Shown: positions 1 to 9,980 of the stretch, piece by piece
How the letters are laid out: each line of letters begins with the position of its first letter
Numbering within the stretch: the stretch's first letter is position 1
Assembly (NCBI RefSeq): GCF_003575975.1
Contig: NZ_QQXK01000035.1
Span: 1-35,281 of the forward strand
Length of the DNA stretch: 35,281 nt
Direction: 5' to 3'
From: Galactobacter valiniphilus
GTDB lineage: Bacteria > Actinomycetota > Actinomycetes > Actinomycetales > Micrococcaceae
Program-made: the position numbers and the translations under genes
Notes under the pieces: model-generated
What the model was told of the DNA's origin: nothing
The model's database searches: none
What the model saw: the letters and a program-made list of their open reading frames with translations, nothing else

Positions 1-39
1 CAATCACCACCGCGGCCACACATCACTCAAGGGCTCCAC

Positions 40-70
40 CCCCGCCAGCCGCGTACCCAACCTGGCGGGG
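40..70. terminator. hairpin near the window start
   Basis: A 9-bp inverted repeat (arms 40-48 and 62-70, loop 13 nt) lies downstream of the minus-strand gene that ends at 158. No T-tract follows it, so a terminator role is inferred only from its position. Confidence 0.35.
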
Positions 71-157
71 CAATACAGCTAGGCGAGTCCACAGCGCCGG
101 CACCAGGGCGGGGGAGGCTCGGGGCCTCACTGCCGCTCGGCCGGAGGCGGGCACGGC

Positions 158-654
158 TCAGGCCCCGGGCCCGCGCAGGGGGAGCGGCGGCCTCCACGTC
201 GCGGGGTTGTCGGCGCCGGGCGCGCCCGTGAGCTGCGGGAAGCGCAGGCGCCAGGCCACCTCGGTGTCGCGCACGGCGGTGGTACACCAAAACGTGCGCG
301 CCCCCGAGGTGCGCTGCGCCAGCGCCACCACGCCCTCCAGGACCGCCGGGGCAAGGGGCAGCGACGCGAGCGCAGCCCCTCGGGCGTGACGATGAGCCGC
401 TGCACGGCCCAGGTCAGAGTGGCGTAGCCGAAGAAGAGGACGCCCGCGGCGCCCACGGGGACCCAGAACCAGCGACCCTCGCCGGGCCGCCCGCGCCAGA
501 GCATCCACACACCCGCCGCCACCAAGAGCGGGCCAAGCAGGAGCATGAGCTCGCGCCGCGCGGCCGGAAAACCGTAGCTGCCGGGCGCGGCGGGGGCGAT
601 CGCCCCGTCGGAGCCAACCAGGAGGTACCCGTCCCCCGAGGAGTCTGTCGTCAT
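158..654 (-). pseudogene. small membrane protein, frameshifted
   Basis: Reading from the ATG at 654, the first part encodes a hydrophilic start, two hydrophobic segments (about residues 34-51 and 62-82) and a motif RLIVTPEGLRS. It then loses sensible composition and becomes Arg-rich. In another minus frame the sequence continues smoothly from about position 375 as LPLAPAVLEGVVALAQRTSG down to a stop at 158. The two parts fit one protein of about 165 residues broken by a 1-nt indel near 365-385. The architecture (two membrane helices, then a beta-rich domain) resembles the protein at 9199-9858. A TAGCCT box 7 nt before the ATG suggests a leaderless mRNA. The function is unknown. The break may be a real mutation or an assembly error. 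Confidence 0.6.
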
Positions 655-667
655 GCGGGGGAGGCTA
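652..667 (-). promoter_or_regulatory. -10 box of a leaderless transcript
   Basis: TAGCCT on the minus strand (662-667) lies 7 nt before the ATG (652-654). There is no Shine-Dalgarno sequence between them, so transcription probably starts at or next to the start codon. Confidence 0.45.
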
Positions 668-702
668 CCGGTCGCGCCGCGGCAAGCGGGAGGGCGGAGG
701 GC

Positions 703-2796
<2,094 letters not shown>

Positions 2797-2806
2797 GCGT
2801 ATTCCT

Positions 2807-2909
2807 CCATCGGTCCTGGCATGAGCACCGGCCGTCCCCGCGCGGCGTGCGCGGGGCAAGGTGGTTGCTGCGGCGTCGCGGAGCCAGGTCTCTCAGCCGC
2901 TCTGGATGG
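2807..2909 (-). promoter_or_regulatory. SAM-I (S-box) riboswitch of acs
   Basis: Read on the minus strand it has all S-box landmarks: P1 (CCATC at 2905-2909 pairing with GATGG at 2807-2811), AGAGCGGC, the kink-turn-like GAGAGACC, GACGCCGCAGCAACC, a long GC-rich P3 and GGTGCTC...CCAGGA before P1 closes. The core is nearly identical to three other copies in the window. The 3' strand of P1 (GATGG) overlaps the first two G residues of the acs Shine-Dalgarno (2802-2808). SAM-stabilised P1 would therefore directly hide the ribosome-binding site. No T-rich terminator is present, so control is probably translational. Confidence 0.9.
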
Positions 2910-2916
2910 GTACCTT

Positions 2917-3039
2917 TCAATTGAGCCCCGCGGGCACTGGTGGCACCAAATTGTGTTGCGCGCCGTGCCGTGCGTGCGTCATGACGGTGAGCCGCCAACG
3001 TTGCGCCCGCGGGGCCGACGCGACGTCTTGCTCCGTCAT
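2917..3039 (-). CDS. possible 40-residue leader ORF upstream of the acs S-box
   Basis: A short frame (ATG at 3039, begins MTEQDVAS, ends NLVPPVPAGLN) lies just upstream of the S-box on the acs strand and stops 8 nt before it. GAGGA lies 7 nt before the ATG. The peptide has no Cys or Met run that would suggest an attenuator. It may be a chance frame in GC-rich DNA or a remnant. No function is claimed. Confidence 0.2.
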   Translation of the reverse strand: MTEQDVASAPRAQRWRLTVMTHARHGAQHNLVPPVPAGLN

Positions 3040-3113
3040 GTGGGCGTCCTCGGATTGCGAGATGCGACGTGGAGGCCCCACGATGATGGGGTGGACCTCA
3101 GCGGTCCGCAGCT

Positions 3114-3197
3114 CCATCCAGAGCGGCCGAGAGACCTGGCTCGTTGACGCCGCAGCAACCATCGCTCTTGCGAGGGTGCTTCCGCCGGGACCGATGG
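3114..3197 (+). promoter_or_regulatory. SAM-I (S-box) riboswitch of the DszC/SfnC-like gene
   Basis: The S-box core is CCATCCAGAGCGGC, then GAGAGACCTGGC, GACGCCGCAGCAACC, a short P3 (CTC TTGC GAG), GGTGCTT and GATGG. P1 arms are 3114-3118 and 3193-3197. The candidate ribosome-binding site GAGG (3202-3205) starts 5 nt after P1 and the ATG is at 3212, so P1 formation with SAM would crowd or block initiation. It is arranged divergently from the acs S-box, with about 200 bp between them. Confidence 0.92.
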
Positions 3198-3211
3198 AAT
3201 CGAGGCCATGC

Positions 3212-4486
3212 ATGTCGTCGTCCGCGCGCCCCTCTCTCGAGGCGTCCTACGAGTCACTTTCCCTGCGCTATGCGTCGCTGTTCGCTCAGGTGGGGGCTGG
3301 GGCGTTGCAGCGCGAGTCCGAGCGCGAGCTCCCGCACGAGGCCGTCGCCTGGCTCGACCAGGCCGGCTTTGGCGCGTTGCGCGTGCCGCGCTGGGCCGGC
3401 GGCGTGGGCGCGAGCGTCGAGACCACGGCCCGGCTTGTGGTTGATCTCGCCGAGGCGGACTCCAATGTGGCGCACCTGTATCGCTCCCACTTCGGCTTCG
3501 TGGAGGGCCTGCACTTCCAGCCCGAGGCCGTCCGCGAGCACTGGTACGCGCGGGTCCTGGCGGGGGAGACGGTCGGCAACGCCTCCACCGAGCGCACCGG
3601 GAACGCTCTCGGCGAGCTCAACACGCGGCTGAGCCCCGATGGTGATTCCTGGCTCCTCGACGGCTCCAAGTACTACGCGACGGGCTCGATCTTCAGCGAC
3701 CACACGCGCGTGACGGTGTCGGTGGAGGGCGTGGATCCCACGATCATCCAGGTCTTTGGCGTGGTGCCGACGGCCGCTCAGGGCGTGGTCCTCGAGGACG
3801 ATTGGGACGGCTTCGGCCAGACCCTCACGGGCACGGGCACCGCCACGTTCGACGCCGTGCACGTGGGCGCCGACGCCGTGCTCTCGCGCCAGGCCGGCGG
3901 CTCCGAGGCGGTGCACGAGGAGGCCTTCTTCCAGCTCTACCTGCTTGCCGTGCTGGCCGGCATCGCGCGGGCCGCGCGCCGCGACGCCGTGGCCACCATC
4001 GCCGGGCGCACCCGCACCTTCAACACCGGCACGGGCCTGCCCTTCCGCGAGGACCCGCTGATCCAGCAGGTCGTGGGCCGGATCTCCTCCAAGGCGTTCG
4101 CGGCGGAGGCCACCGTGCTGCAGGCCGCCCGCGCCTTGGACGAGGGGCTCGACGCCGCGACGGCCGCCGGCGCGGACGCCGAGGGCTACGCGGGCCCGGT
4201 CCCGTACGAGCTCTCGCTCGCGGAGATCGCCGTGGAGCAGGCGCAGGTGATCGTCCCCGATCTGGCGCTCGGGGCCGCGCAGCAGCTCTTCGAGACGGTC
4301 GGCGCCTCCGGCACCTCCATCTCCAAGGGCCTGGACCGGCACTGGCGCAACGCGCAGACGGTGGCCACCCACAACCCCGTGGCGTTCCGCGCGCGCTCGA
4401 TCGGCGACTTTCACCTCAACGGCACCCTGCCGGAGGGGCAGCACGCCGTGGGGGAAGCCCCGTACTCGCTCGCGCAAGGGGCCTGA
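3212..4486 (+). CDS. DszC/SfnC-like flavin-dependent monooxygenase (acyl-CoA dehydrogenase fold)
   Basis: A 424-residue member of the acyl-CoA dehydrogenase-like monooxygenases that use reduced flavin from a separate reductase. Known relatives are DszC (dibenzothiophene to its sulfone) and SfnC (sulfone use). Visible signatures are the N-terminal helical domain, GDSWLLDGSKYYATGS (144-159), DWDGFGQTLTGTGTATFD (198-214) and the C-terminal GLDRHWRNAQTVATHNP (373-389), which is typical of the DszC group and carries the His/Arg residues near the flavin. There is no catalytic Glu of a true acyl-CoA dehydrogenase that I can place. The start at 3212 is chosen because GAGG lies 6 nt upstream. An in-frame ATG at 3194 lies inside the riboswitch P1 and is less likely. 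S-box control supports a role in sulfur scavenging. The substrate is not known and no flavin reductase is in the window. Confidence 0.9.
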   Translation: MSSSARPSLEASYESLSLRYASLFAQVGAGALQRESERELPHEAVAWLDQAGFGALRVPRWAGGVGASVETTARLVVDLAEADSNVAHLYRSHFGFVEGLHFQPEAVREHWYARVLAGETVGNASTERTGNALGELNTRLSPDGDSWLLDGSKYYATGSIFSDHTRVTVSVEGVDPTIIQVFGVVPTAAQGVVLEDDWDGFGQTLTGTGTATFDAVHVGADAVLSRQAGGSEAVHEEAFFQLYLLAVLAGIARAARRDAVATIAGRTRTFNTGTGLPFREDPLIQQVVGRISSKAFAAEATVLQAARALDEGLDAATAAGADAEGYAGPVPYELSLAEIAVEQAQVIVPDLALGAAQQLFETVGASGTSISKGLDRHWRNAQTVATHNPVAFRARSIGDFHLNGTLPEGQHAVGEAPYSLAQGA

Positions 4487-4916
4487 CGCCGGTCCTTAGG
4501 TGATACCTCAAGGGGTTGTTCGGCGCTCGGCACCATCCTCCCGGGTCCTCGGCCGGATGGTGATTCGGTGCGCGCAAGATCACGGATGAACAAAGATTCT
4601 TCCGCGCGGCGGGCGTCCGCCGAGGGGTGGCAACGGAATCAATGGTTGTCCGGGCAGTCCATATTCCGCGACGTGGCGCGGACTTTGCCGCCGGGGGAGA
4701 CAGGGAAGCGGACTCGGGGCGCGACCGGCGGCAGGAATGGCGGGTCGGCACCCCGCAGAAAGTCGTTCACCTTCCATTCACTTATCCGGGGTCGGAACGT
4801 AGTTTGGCGGCACTAGACCTCTTCCTGGACGCACTCGGTACCGCGGCACCGCCGCAGCCTCCGCGTGTCAGCCCTCCCGGGCCGTCCTCGAAAACCTCGG
4901 AAGGACCGCACCCACC
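4487..4916. other. 430-bp intergenic region before the ABC importer
   Basis: No convincing ORF. It contains an 8-bp inverted repeat (4531-4538 and 4555-4562) that could terminate the upstream monooxygenase transcript. It also holds two short motifs, GTTGTTCGGCG (4515-4525) and AAGATTCTTC (4593-4602), which recur in the same order in the ssuB/DmoA-like divergent region. No S-box or TPP-type core is visible. The importer promoter presumably lies here. Confidence 0.5.
4531..4562 (+). terminator. hairpin after the DszC/SfnC-like gene
   Basis: CACCATCC and GGATGGTG form an 8-bp perfect stem with a 16-nt loop, 44 nt after the stop codon. No T-tract follows. Terminator function is inferred from position. 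Confidence 0.4.
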
Positions 4917-6053
4917 GTGAAACGTCATCACCTGCTCGCCACCGCCGCCGTTGTTGCTCTGGCCGGAACGCTGACCGCTTGTGGCGGTGGGTCCGGCTCG
5001 GGGGACAGCTCCTCCTCCGGCGGCTCCGCCGTCGACGCCAAGACCGCCACCTCCGCCGAGGCGTTTGGCTCGCTCGACAAGCTCATCGAGGCCGCCAAGG
5101 CCGAGAAGGAACTCAACGTCGTGGCCCTGCCGGACGATTGGGCCAACTACGGCGCCATCAAGAAGGGCTTCGAGGACAAGTACGGGATCACCGTGAACTC
5201 GGACATCCCCGACGCCTCCTCGGCCGACGAGATCAAGGCGGCCAAAGACCAGGCCGGCACCGACACCGCGCCTGACGTCTTCGACCTCGGCGCCGCCGTG
5301 GCCCTCGCCAACACCGACATGTTCGCCCCGTACAAGGTGAGCACCTGGGCCGACATCCCGGACGGCAACAAGGAGTCGACGGGCCTCTGGGTCAACGACT
5401 ACACGGGCATCATGTCCATCGGCTACGACTCCGACAAGGTCCCGGAGCCCAAGGCCCTCAACGACCTGCTGGGCGCCGACTACAAGGGCAAGGTGGCCAT
5501 CAACGGCGACCCGACCCAGGCCGGTGCAGCCTTCGCCGCGGTGGGCAACATCTCCGTGGCCAACGGCGGCGGCGTCGACAACTTCGGCCCCGGCATCGAC
5601 TTCATGCAGAAGCTCAAGGACGCCGGGAACTTCATGACGGTGGACCCGACCCCGGGCACCATCGCCTCGGGCGAAACCCCGGTGGTCTTCGACTGGTCCT
5701 ACAACAATGTCGCCGCCGCGAAGGACAAGCCGTCCTTCAAGACCACGGTGCTCCCGGGCAAGGCGTACGTCTCCTTCTACAACCAGGCCATCAACAAGGA
5801 GGCCCCGCACCCGGCGGCCGCCCGCCTGTGGCAGGAGTACCTCTTCTCCGATGAGGGCCAGAAGCTCTTTCTTCAGGGCAACGCCGTGCCGGTGCGCGCC
5901 GACGCCCTGAAGAAGTCCGGCGCCGTCACCGAGGCCGAGCTCAACGCTGTCACCTTCGGCACCACCTCGGCCGACTGGGTTTCCCCGACCTCGGAGCAGA
6001 CCGACAAGGCCAACACCCTCCTCAAGGAGCGTTGGTCCGCTCTGACCAAGTGA
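4917..6053 (+). CDS. ABC importer solute-binding lipoprotein (family 1: Fe3+/polyamine/phosphonate type)
   Basis: A 378-residue exported lipoprotein that should deliver substrate to the permeases encoded next. The N-terminus has basic residues, a hydrophobic stretch and a lipobox LTACGGG (Cys at about 22), then a Ser/Gly linker. The body shows the pattern of extracellular solute-binding proteins that act with PotBC/FbpB-type permeases: DDWANYGAIKKGFEDKYG, APDVFDLG, NDYTGIMSIGYDSDKV and HPAAARLWQEYLFSDEGQ. The GTG start has GAAGGA 11 nt upstream, a rather wide spacing. Ligand candidates from family knowledge are Fe3+, spermidine/putrescine or 2-aminoethylphosphonate, and the sequence does not decide. 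Its position beside the S-box monooxygenase and shared upstream motifs leave an organosulfur ligand open. Confidence 0.88.
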   Translation: MKRHHLLATAAVVALAGTLTACGGGSGSGDSSSSGGSAVDAKTATSAEAFGSLDKLIEAAKAEKELNVVALPDDWANYGAIKKGFEDKYGITVNSDIPDASSADEIKAAKDQAGTDTAPDVFDLGAAVALANTDMFAPYKVSTWADIPDGNKESTGLWVNDYTGIMSIGYDSDKVPEPKALNDLLGADYKGKVAINGDPTQAGAAFAAVGNISVANGGGVDNFGPGIDFMQKLKDAGNFMTVDPTPGTIASGETPVVFDWSYNNVAAAKDKPSFKTTVLPGKAYVSFYNQAINKEAPHPAAARLWQEYLFSDEGQKLFLQGNAVPVRADALKKSGAVTEAELNAVTFGTTSADWVSPTSEQTDKANTLLKERWSALTK

Positions 6054-6060
6054 GTCGGGC

Positions 6061-6088
6061 GCGGGTGGGCCTGTCCCGGCCCGCCCGC
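6061..6088 (+). terminator. hairpin after the solute-binding gene
   Basis: A GC-rich stem (about 6061-6071 with 6078-6088, loop about 6 nt) lies just after the stop codon. Such stems between binding-protein and permease genes commonly lower downstream expression or protect the upstream mRNA. Confidence 0.5.
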
Positions 6089-6120
6089 CCGATCGGCCGC
6101 CTCTCGCGGCCGGAGAACGC

Positions 6121-6156
6121 GCTTGGCTCGTCCCGTCTGTGCGGGGCGGGCCAAGC
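6121..6156 (+). terminator. second intercistronic hairpin, 15-bp stem
   Basis: Arms 6121-6135 and 6142-6156 pair over 15 bp with two G-T wobbles and a 6-nt loop. No T-tract follows, so partial termination or an mRNA-stability element is more likely than full termination. Confidence 0.5.
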
Positions 6157-6204
6157 CGCGTTGGAGATCTGCTTCCCCCGAACTTCCCTTCGAAGGTGAC
6201 CGAA

Positions 6205-7053
6205 ATGAAACGTCTGACAGCGGCGCTGGGCCTGGTGCCCTTCGCCGCGTACGTGCTGTTGTTCCTGCTGGTTCCCACGCTGCTCGCGATCCTGAGCGGC
6301 TTCCAAGACAGCAAGGGGCGCTTCACGCTCGCCAACTTCGCTGCCTTCAAGGACACGGCGATCTGGGACGCCTTCTGGGCCTCGACCTGGCTGAGCCTGG
6401 TCACGGCCGTGGCGGGTGCCGTCATCGGCGCCCTGGCCTGCTGGGCGCTCACGGGCGTCAATCCGGACGGCTGGGTGCGGCGCTGCATGGACTCTGCGGC
6501 CTCCGTGCTGGCGCAGTTTGGCGGCGTCATGCTGGCCTTCGCCTTCATCGTGACCATCGGCATGAACGCCTTCATCACGGTCTTCCTCAAGGACAAGCTC
6601 GGGATCGACCTCTACTCCGGCGGGAACTGGCTCTACACGGTGCCCGGCCTGATCCTGCCGTACCTCTACTTCCAGATCCCGCTCATGATCATCACCTTCC
6701 TCCCTGCCATGGAGGGCCTCAAGCCGCAGTGGGCCGAGGCCTCGGCGACGCTGGGCGGCACCCGCGCCAGCTACTGGACCAAGGTCGGCTTCCCCGTCCT
6801 GGCCCCCTCCTTCCTCGGTGCGTTGTTGCTGCTCTTCGCTAACGCCTTCAGCTCCTACGCCACGGCCGCCGCGCTCATCTCGCAGGGTGCCCAGATCGTG
6901 CCGCTGCAGATTCGCGCGGCGCTGGTCGGCGAGACCGGTGCGTCAAGCGCCAACACCGCCGGCGTCCTGGCCCTCGGCATGGTCGTGGTCATGACCGTGG
7001 TGATGGTCATCTACTCCGTCCTCATGAAGCGGGCAGCGAGGTGGCAGCGATGA
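6205..7053 (+). CDS. ABC importer permease 1 (PotB/FbpB type)
   Basis: A 282-residue inner-membrane protein with about six hydrophobic segments. The EAA loop that contacts the ATPase is EASATLGGTRASYWTKVGFP (roughly residues 179-198). The start at 6205 has AAGGTGA 5 nt upstream. Longer in-frame extensions lack a ribosome-binding site. The stop codon overlaps the next start (ATGA), so the two permeases are translationally coupled. It should form the transmembrane heterodimer with the product of 7050-7997. Confidence 0.9.
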   Translation: MKRLTAALGLVPFAAYVLLFLLVPTLLAILSGFQDSKGRFTLANFAAFKDTAIWDAFWASTWLSLVTAVAGAVIGALACWALTGVNPDGWVRRCMDSAASVLAQFGGVMLAFAFIVTIGMNAFITVFLKDKLGIDLYSGGNWLYTVPGLILPYLYFQIPLMIITFLPAMEGLKPQWAEASATLGGTRASYWTKVGFPVLAPSFLGALLLLFANAFSSYATAAALISQGAQIVPLQIRAALVGETGASSANTAGVLALGMVVVMTVVMVIYSVLMKRAARWQR

Positions 7054-7997
7054 GCGCGCGGCTTTCGGTGGAGACCGCGCCGCGCCCCTGGCTGCGCCGG
7101 CTCATCCTGACCGTCGTCGCGGTGCTCCTCGTGGTGCCGCTTCTGGCCATGCTCGAGTTCTCCCTGCGGCAGACCGGCGGCGGCTACGGCCTGGAGCACT
7201 GGGCGGGGCTCTTCGACGCCGAGAACGAGCGCAAGTACCGCGCCATGTTCCGCGGCCTGACGAACTCGCTCGTCCTGGCCCTGCTGGTCCTGGCCCTCGT
7301 GCTCGTGGTGCTCTTCCCCACGATCGTCCTGGTGCACCTGCGCTTCCCGCGCCTGCAGCGCGTCCTCGACCTGCTGACGATCCTGCCGATCGCCATCCCG
7401 GCCATCGTCATGGTGGTGGGCTTCGCGCCCATCTACCGCTGGATTGGGCAGAACCTCTCCACGGAGACGTGGACGCTCTTCCTGGCCTACGGCATCCTCG
7501 TGCTGCCCTTCACGTACCGTGCCATCGTCACCGACCTGGCCGGCGTCGACGCGCGCACGCTCTCCGAGGCCGCCCGCTCGCTCGGCTCGAACTGGCTCAC
7601 GGTGCTCGTGAGGGTCATCGCCCCCAATGTGCGCCGCGGCCTGCTTAACGCCTCGCTCCTGACCATCGCGATTGTGCTCGGCGAGTACACGGTCTCCGCC
7701 CTGCTCTCGCGTCGCACCTTCCAGGTGGCGCTGCTGCAGCTGAACCAGTCCGATCCCTTCGGCGCCGTCATCATGTCCTTCCTGTCCCTCGTGGTGATCT
7801 TCGCGCTGCTCGTCCTCGTCGGCTGGCTCACCGCGCGCCCCCGCAGGGGCGAGCGCCGCGCGGCCCGCGCCGCGTCGCCCGTCGCAGCCTCCGCAGCCGC
7901 GGCCACTCCGCTGGCCGGCGCCGCCGCCCCGTCGGCCCCGGCCGCCGCCACCCAGACCACCACCGCCTCCCCGAAGGAGGGCCCCGATGCCCGTTGA
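7050..7997 (+). CDS. ABC importer permease 2 (PotC type)
   Basis: A 315-residue permease with about six membrane helices and an EAA loop SEAARSLGSNWLTVLVRVIAP. It starts within the stop codon of permease 1. The C-terminus after the last helix is a long Ala/Pro-rich hydrophilic tail (about 60 residues), which is unusual for the family. The last codons overlap the ATPase start, and the GGAGG for that start lies inside this gene. Confidence 0.9.
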   Translation: MSARLSVETAPRPWLRRLILTVVAVLLVVPLLAMLEFSLRQTGGGYGLEHWAGLFDAENERKYRAMFRGLTNSLVLALLVLALVLVVLFPTIVLVHLRFPRLQRVLDLLTILPIAIPAIVMVVGFAPIYRWIGQNLSTETWTLFLAYGILVLPFTYRAIVTDLAGVDARTLSEAARSLGSNWLTVLVRVIAPNVRRGLLNASLLTIAIVLGEYTVSALLSRRTFQVALLQLNQSDPFGAVIMSFLSLVVIFALLVLVGWLTARPRRGERRAARAASPVAASAAAATPLAGAAAPSAPAAATQTTTASPKEGPDAR

Positions 7998-9084
7998 GTC
8001 GCCCACCCAGCCCAGCCCCGCGACGTCGGGCACCGGCGGCGTGTCCGTCAGCCTGCAGGAGGTCGTGAAGACCTACGGCTCCAACACGGTACTCAAGGGC
8101 GTCACGCTCGAACTCGCCCCCGGCGAGCTCGTCTGCCTGCTCGGCCCCTCCGGCTGCGGCAAGACCACCGCGCTGCGGTGCTTGGCGGGCCTCGAGGAGG
8201 TTTCCGGCGGCGCCGTCCTGATCGGCGGCGAGGACGTCTCCTCCGTGCCCGTGAACAAGCGCGACATCGGCATGGTGTTCCAGGCCTACTCGCTCTTCCC
8301 GCACCTCACGGTGGCCAAGAACGTGGCGTTTGGCTTGGAGCGGCGCAAGGTGGCCAAGACCGAGCGCGGCACGCGCGTGGCCGAGGCGCTGGCCGTGGTG
8401 GGGCTGGAGGGCTTCGAGGAGCGCTACCCGCACGAGCTCTCCGGAGGCCAGCAGCAGCGCGTGGCCCTCGCCCGCGCCCTCGTCACCCGCCCCAAGGCCC
8501 TGCTCCTGGACGAGCCGCTCTCCGCCCTGGACGCCAAGGTCCGCGTGCGCCTGCGCGAGCAGATTCGCGCGATCGTCACCGAGCTCGGCATTACCACGGT
8601 GTTCGTGACGCACGACCAGGAGGAGGCCCTGGCCATCTCCGATCGGGTGGCGGTCATGAACGGCGGGCGCATCGAGCAGCTCGGCACGCCCGAGGAGCTC
8701 TACCGCTCCCCTGCCACCCCGTTCGTGGCCGACTTCGTTGGCCTCTCCAACCGCATGCCCGGCGTGGTTCACGAGGAGGGCGTGCTGGTGCACGGCGTCA
8801 TGCTCCCCGTGGGCTCCACCGATGATGCGGTGCCGGGCGAGGAGGTCCTCGCCTTTGTGCGCCCGGAGAACGTGCGGCTCGGCCGGTCCGACGACGCGCG
8901 GCCGGGTCTCGCGGGTTCCGTGGTCTCCTCAGGCTTCCTGGGTTCGCTGCGCCGCACCGTGGTGCGCCTCGACTCCGACGGCCTGGAGCTCGCCGTGCAG
9001 CACGCCGCCGAGGATGTCTTCGAGGCGGGCGAGCCGGTGCGCGTCACGCTCGCGCCCGAGCCGACCGCGCTGCAGAAGGTCTAG
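7987..9084 (+). CDS. ABC importer ATPase (PotA/FbpC type)
   Basis: A 365-residue ATPase. Walker A is GPSGCGKTT, the signature is LSGGQQQR, Walker B is ALLLDEPLSALD and the switch His is in VFVTHDQEEALAISD. A C-terminal TOBE-like beta domain (VLAFVRPENVRL onward) is typical of PotA/FbpC/CysA-type subunits and often binds regulators or ligand. The start has GGAGG at good spacing within the end of the permease gene. It completes a four-gene operon of binding protein, two permeases and ATPase. Confidence 0.93.
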   Translation: MPVESPTQPSPATSGTGGVSVSLQEVVKTYGSNTVLKGVTLELAPGELVCLLGPSGCGKTTALRCLAGLEEVSGGAVLIGGEDVSSVPVNKRDIGMVFQAYSLFPHLTVAKNVAFGLERRKVAKTERGTRVAEALAVVGLEGFEERYPHELSGGQQQRVALARALVTRPKALLLDEPLSALDAKVRVRLREQIRAIVTELGITTVFVTHDQEEALAISDRVAVMNGGRIEQLGTPEELYRSPATPFVADFVGLSNRMPGVVHEEGVLVHGVMLPVGSTDDAVPGEEVLAFVRPENVRLGRSDDARPGLAGSVVSSGFLGSLRRTVVRLDSDGLELAVQHAAEDVFEAGEPVRVTLAPEPTALQKV

Positions 9085-9104
9085 CGGGTGGCTGCCCGCG
9101 ATGC

Positions 9105-9132
9105 GGCGCGCTGGGCCCCGGCCCGGCGCGTC
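9105..9132. terminator. hairpin between convergent genes
   Basis: An 11-bp stem (9105-9115 with 9122-9132, two wobbles, 6-nt loop) lies between the ATPase stop and the end of the minus-strand gene at 9199. It is suited to end the importer operon. Confidence 0.5.
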
Positions 9133-9198
9133 GTCGTCGTTTGGTGCCGTCGTCCCGCGCAATGGCCTGCCAGGGGAAGCCGCTGGGCCCGCCGCCCG

Positions 9199-9858
9199 TC
9201 AGCTCAGCTGCCAGGCCCGGGCCTCCGCGGGGCTCAGGGTGGGGCCCAGCTCGCCCGGCAGGGGGAGGCGTTCGGTGTGGATGATGGTGAGCTGGCGGCC
9301 GGTTTGCGCGAAGACACGAGCCGCCAGCCCGAGCACCACGTCGGGGCCCCAGGCTGGCGCGATGAAGGCGCTCAGCACGCCCTGGGCGCGGTCCGTGAGG
9401 ACGAGCCCGTGGCGCGTCTCGCCCCGCACGAGCAGGCCCACCACGGAACCGGGCGTCGTCGCCGTCTTCTGGTCCTCGGCCACGAAGACGAAGCACTGGC
9501 CCAGCTCGGTCCACGGGATCCGCCCGGCGGGCCGGGCCTGCTCGGCCTTCGTGACGCGCGGGAGCGTGAGCCCGCCAGCGTCCACCCGCAGGGTCGCCCG
9601 GCGGATCCCGGCCCACAGCGCCAGGGAGATCCATCCGAAGAACGCCGTCATGAGCGCCAACAGGATCACGCCCACGAGCTGCTGCGGCTTGCTGAGGTCG
9701 TAGGTCAACGCCAGGACCAGGACGAGGGCCATGCCCGCAGTGAGGGCGAGGGCGATGGTCGACATCCGCTTGGCTCGAGCGCTCGGTCCGTACACGCCAT
9801 CGGGGAGGGACGGCACGATGGGAGGGACGCCGGCTGGCGGCTGCGGTGCGGCTGACAT
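9199..9858 (-). CDS. membrane protein of unknown function (two helices plus soluble domain)
   Basis: A 219-residue protein with a Pro-rich N-terminus, two hydrophobic helices (about 33-53 and 61-84) and then a beta-rich domain starting ATLRVDAGGLTLPRV. This layout resembles bacterial PH-domain-like membrane proteins, but no specific family is recognised. The broken gene at 158-654 has the same plan. The start is supported by TACCCT exactly 6 nt before the ATG, consistent with a leaderless mRNA. It is divergent from cutC. Confidence 0.75.
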   Translation of the reverse strand: MSAAPQPPAGVPPIVPSLPDGVYGPSARAKRMSTIALALTAGMALVLVLALTYDLSKPQQLVGVILLALMTAFFGWISLALWAGIRRATLRVDAGGLTLPRVTKAEQARPAGRIPWTELGQCFVFVAEDQKTATTPGSVVGLLVRGETRHGLVLTDRAQGVLSAFIAPAWGPDVVLGLAARVFAQTGRQLTIIHTERLPLPGELGPTLSPAEARAWQLS

Positions 9859-9870
9859 GTCATGAGGGTA
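9856..9870 (-). promoter_or_regulatory. -10 box of a leaderless transcript
   Basis: TACCCT (minus strand, 9865-9870) is followed by 6 nt and the ATG at 9858. No Shine-Dalgarno sequence lies between. Confidence 0.45.
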
Positions 9871-9980
9871 GCGGCACGGGCGTTCGCCGCGGCGACGCGG
9901 CAGACTGGGGGCATGACTTCCCCCGCCCCGCCCCCGCCTCCCGTCCCGACGACCGCCGTTCAGCCGCAGGGGGAGTCGGC

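Noticed and set aside
3194-3211. Upstream in-frame ATG as start of the DszC/SfnC-like gene
   Set aside because: It lies inside the riboswitch P1 strand and lacks its own ribosome-binding site. ATG 3212 has GAGG at 6 nt.
3212-4486. Acyl-CoA dehydrogenase of fatty-acid oxidation
   Set aside because: The C-terminal LDRHWRNAQTVATHNP block and S-box control match the DszC/SfnC monooxygenase branch, and no beta-oxidation genes are nearby.
4487-4916. A riboswitch (S-box or TPP) upstream of the ABC importer
   Set aside because: No GAGAGA/GCAACC S-box core and no CTGAGA/TPP core is present, only short shared motifs.
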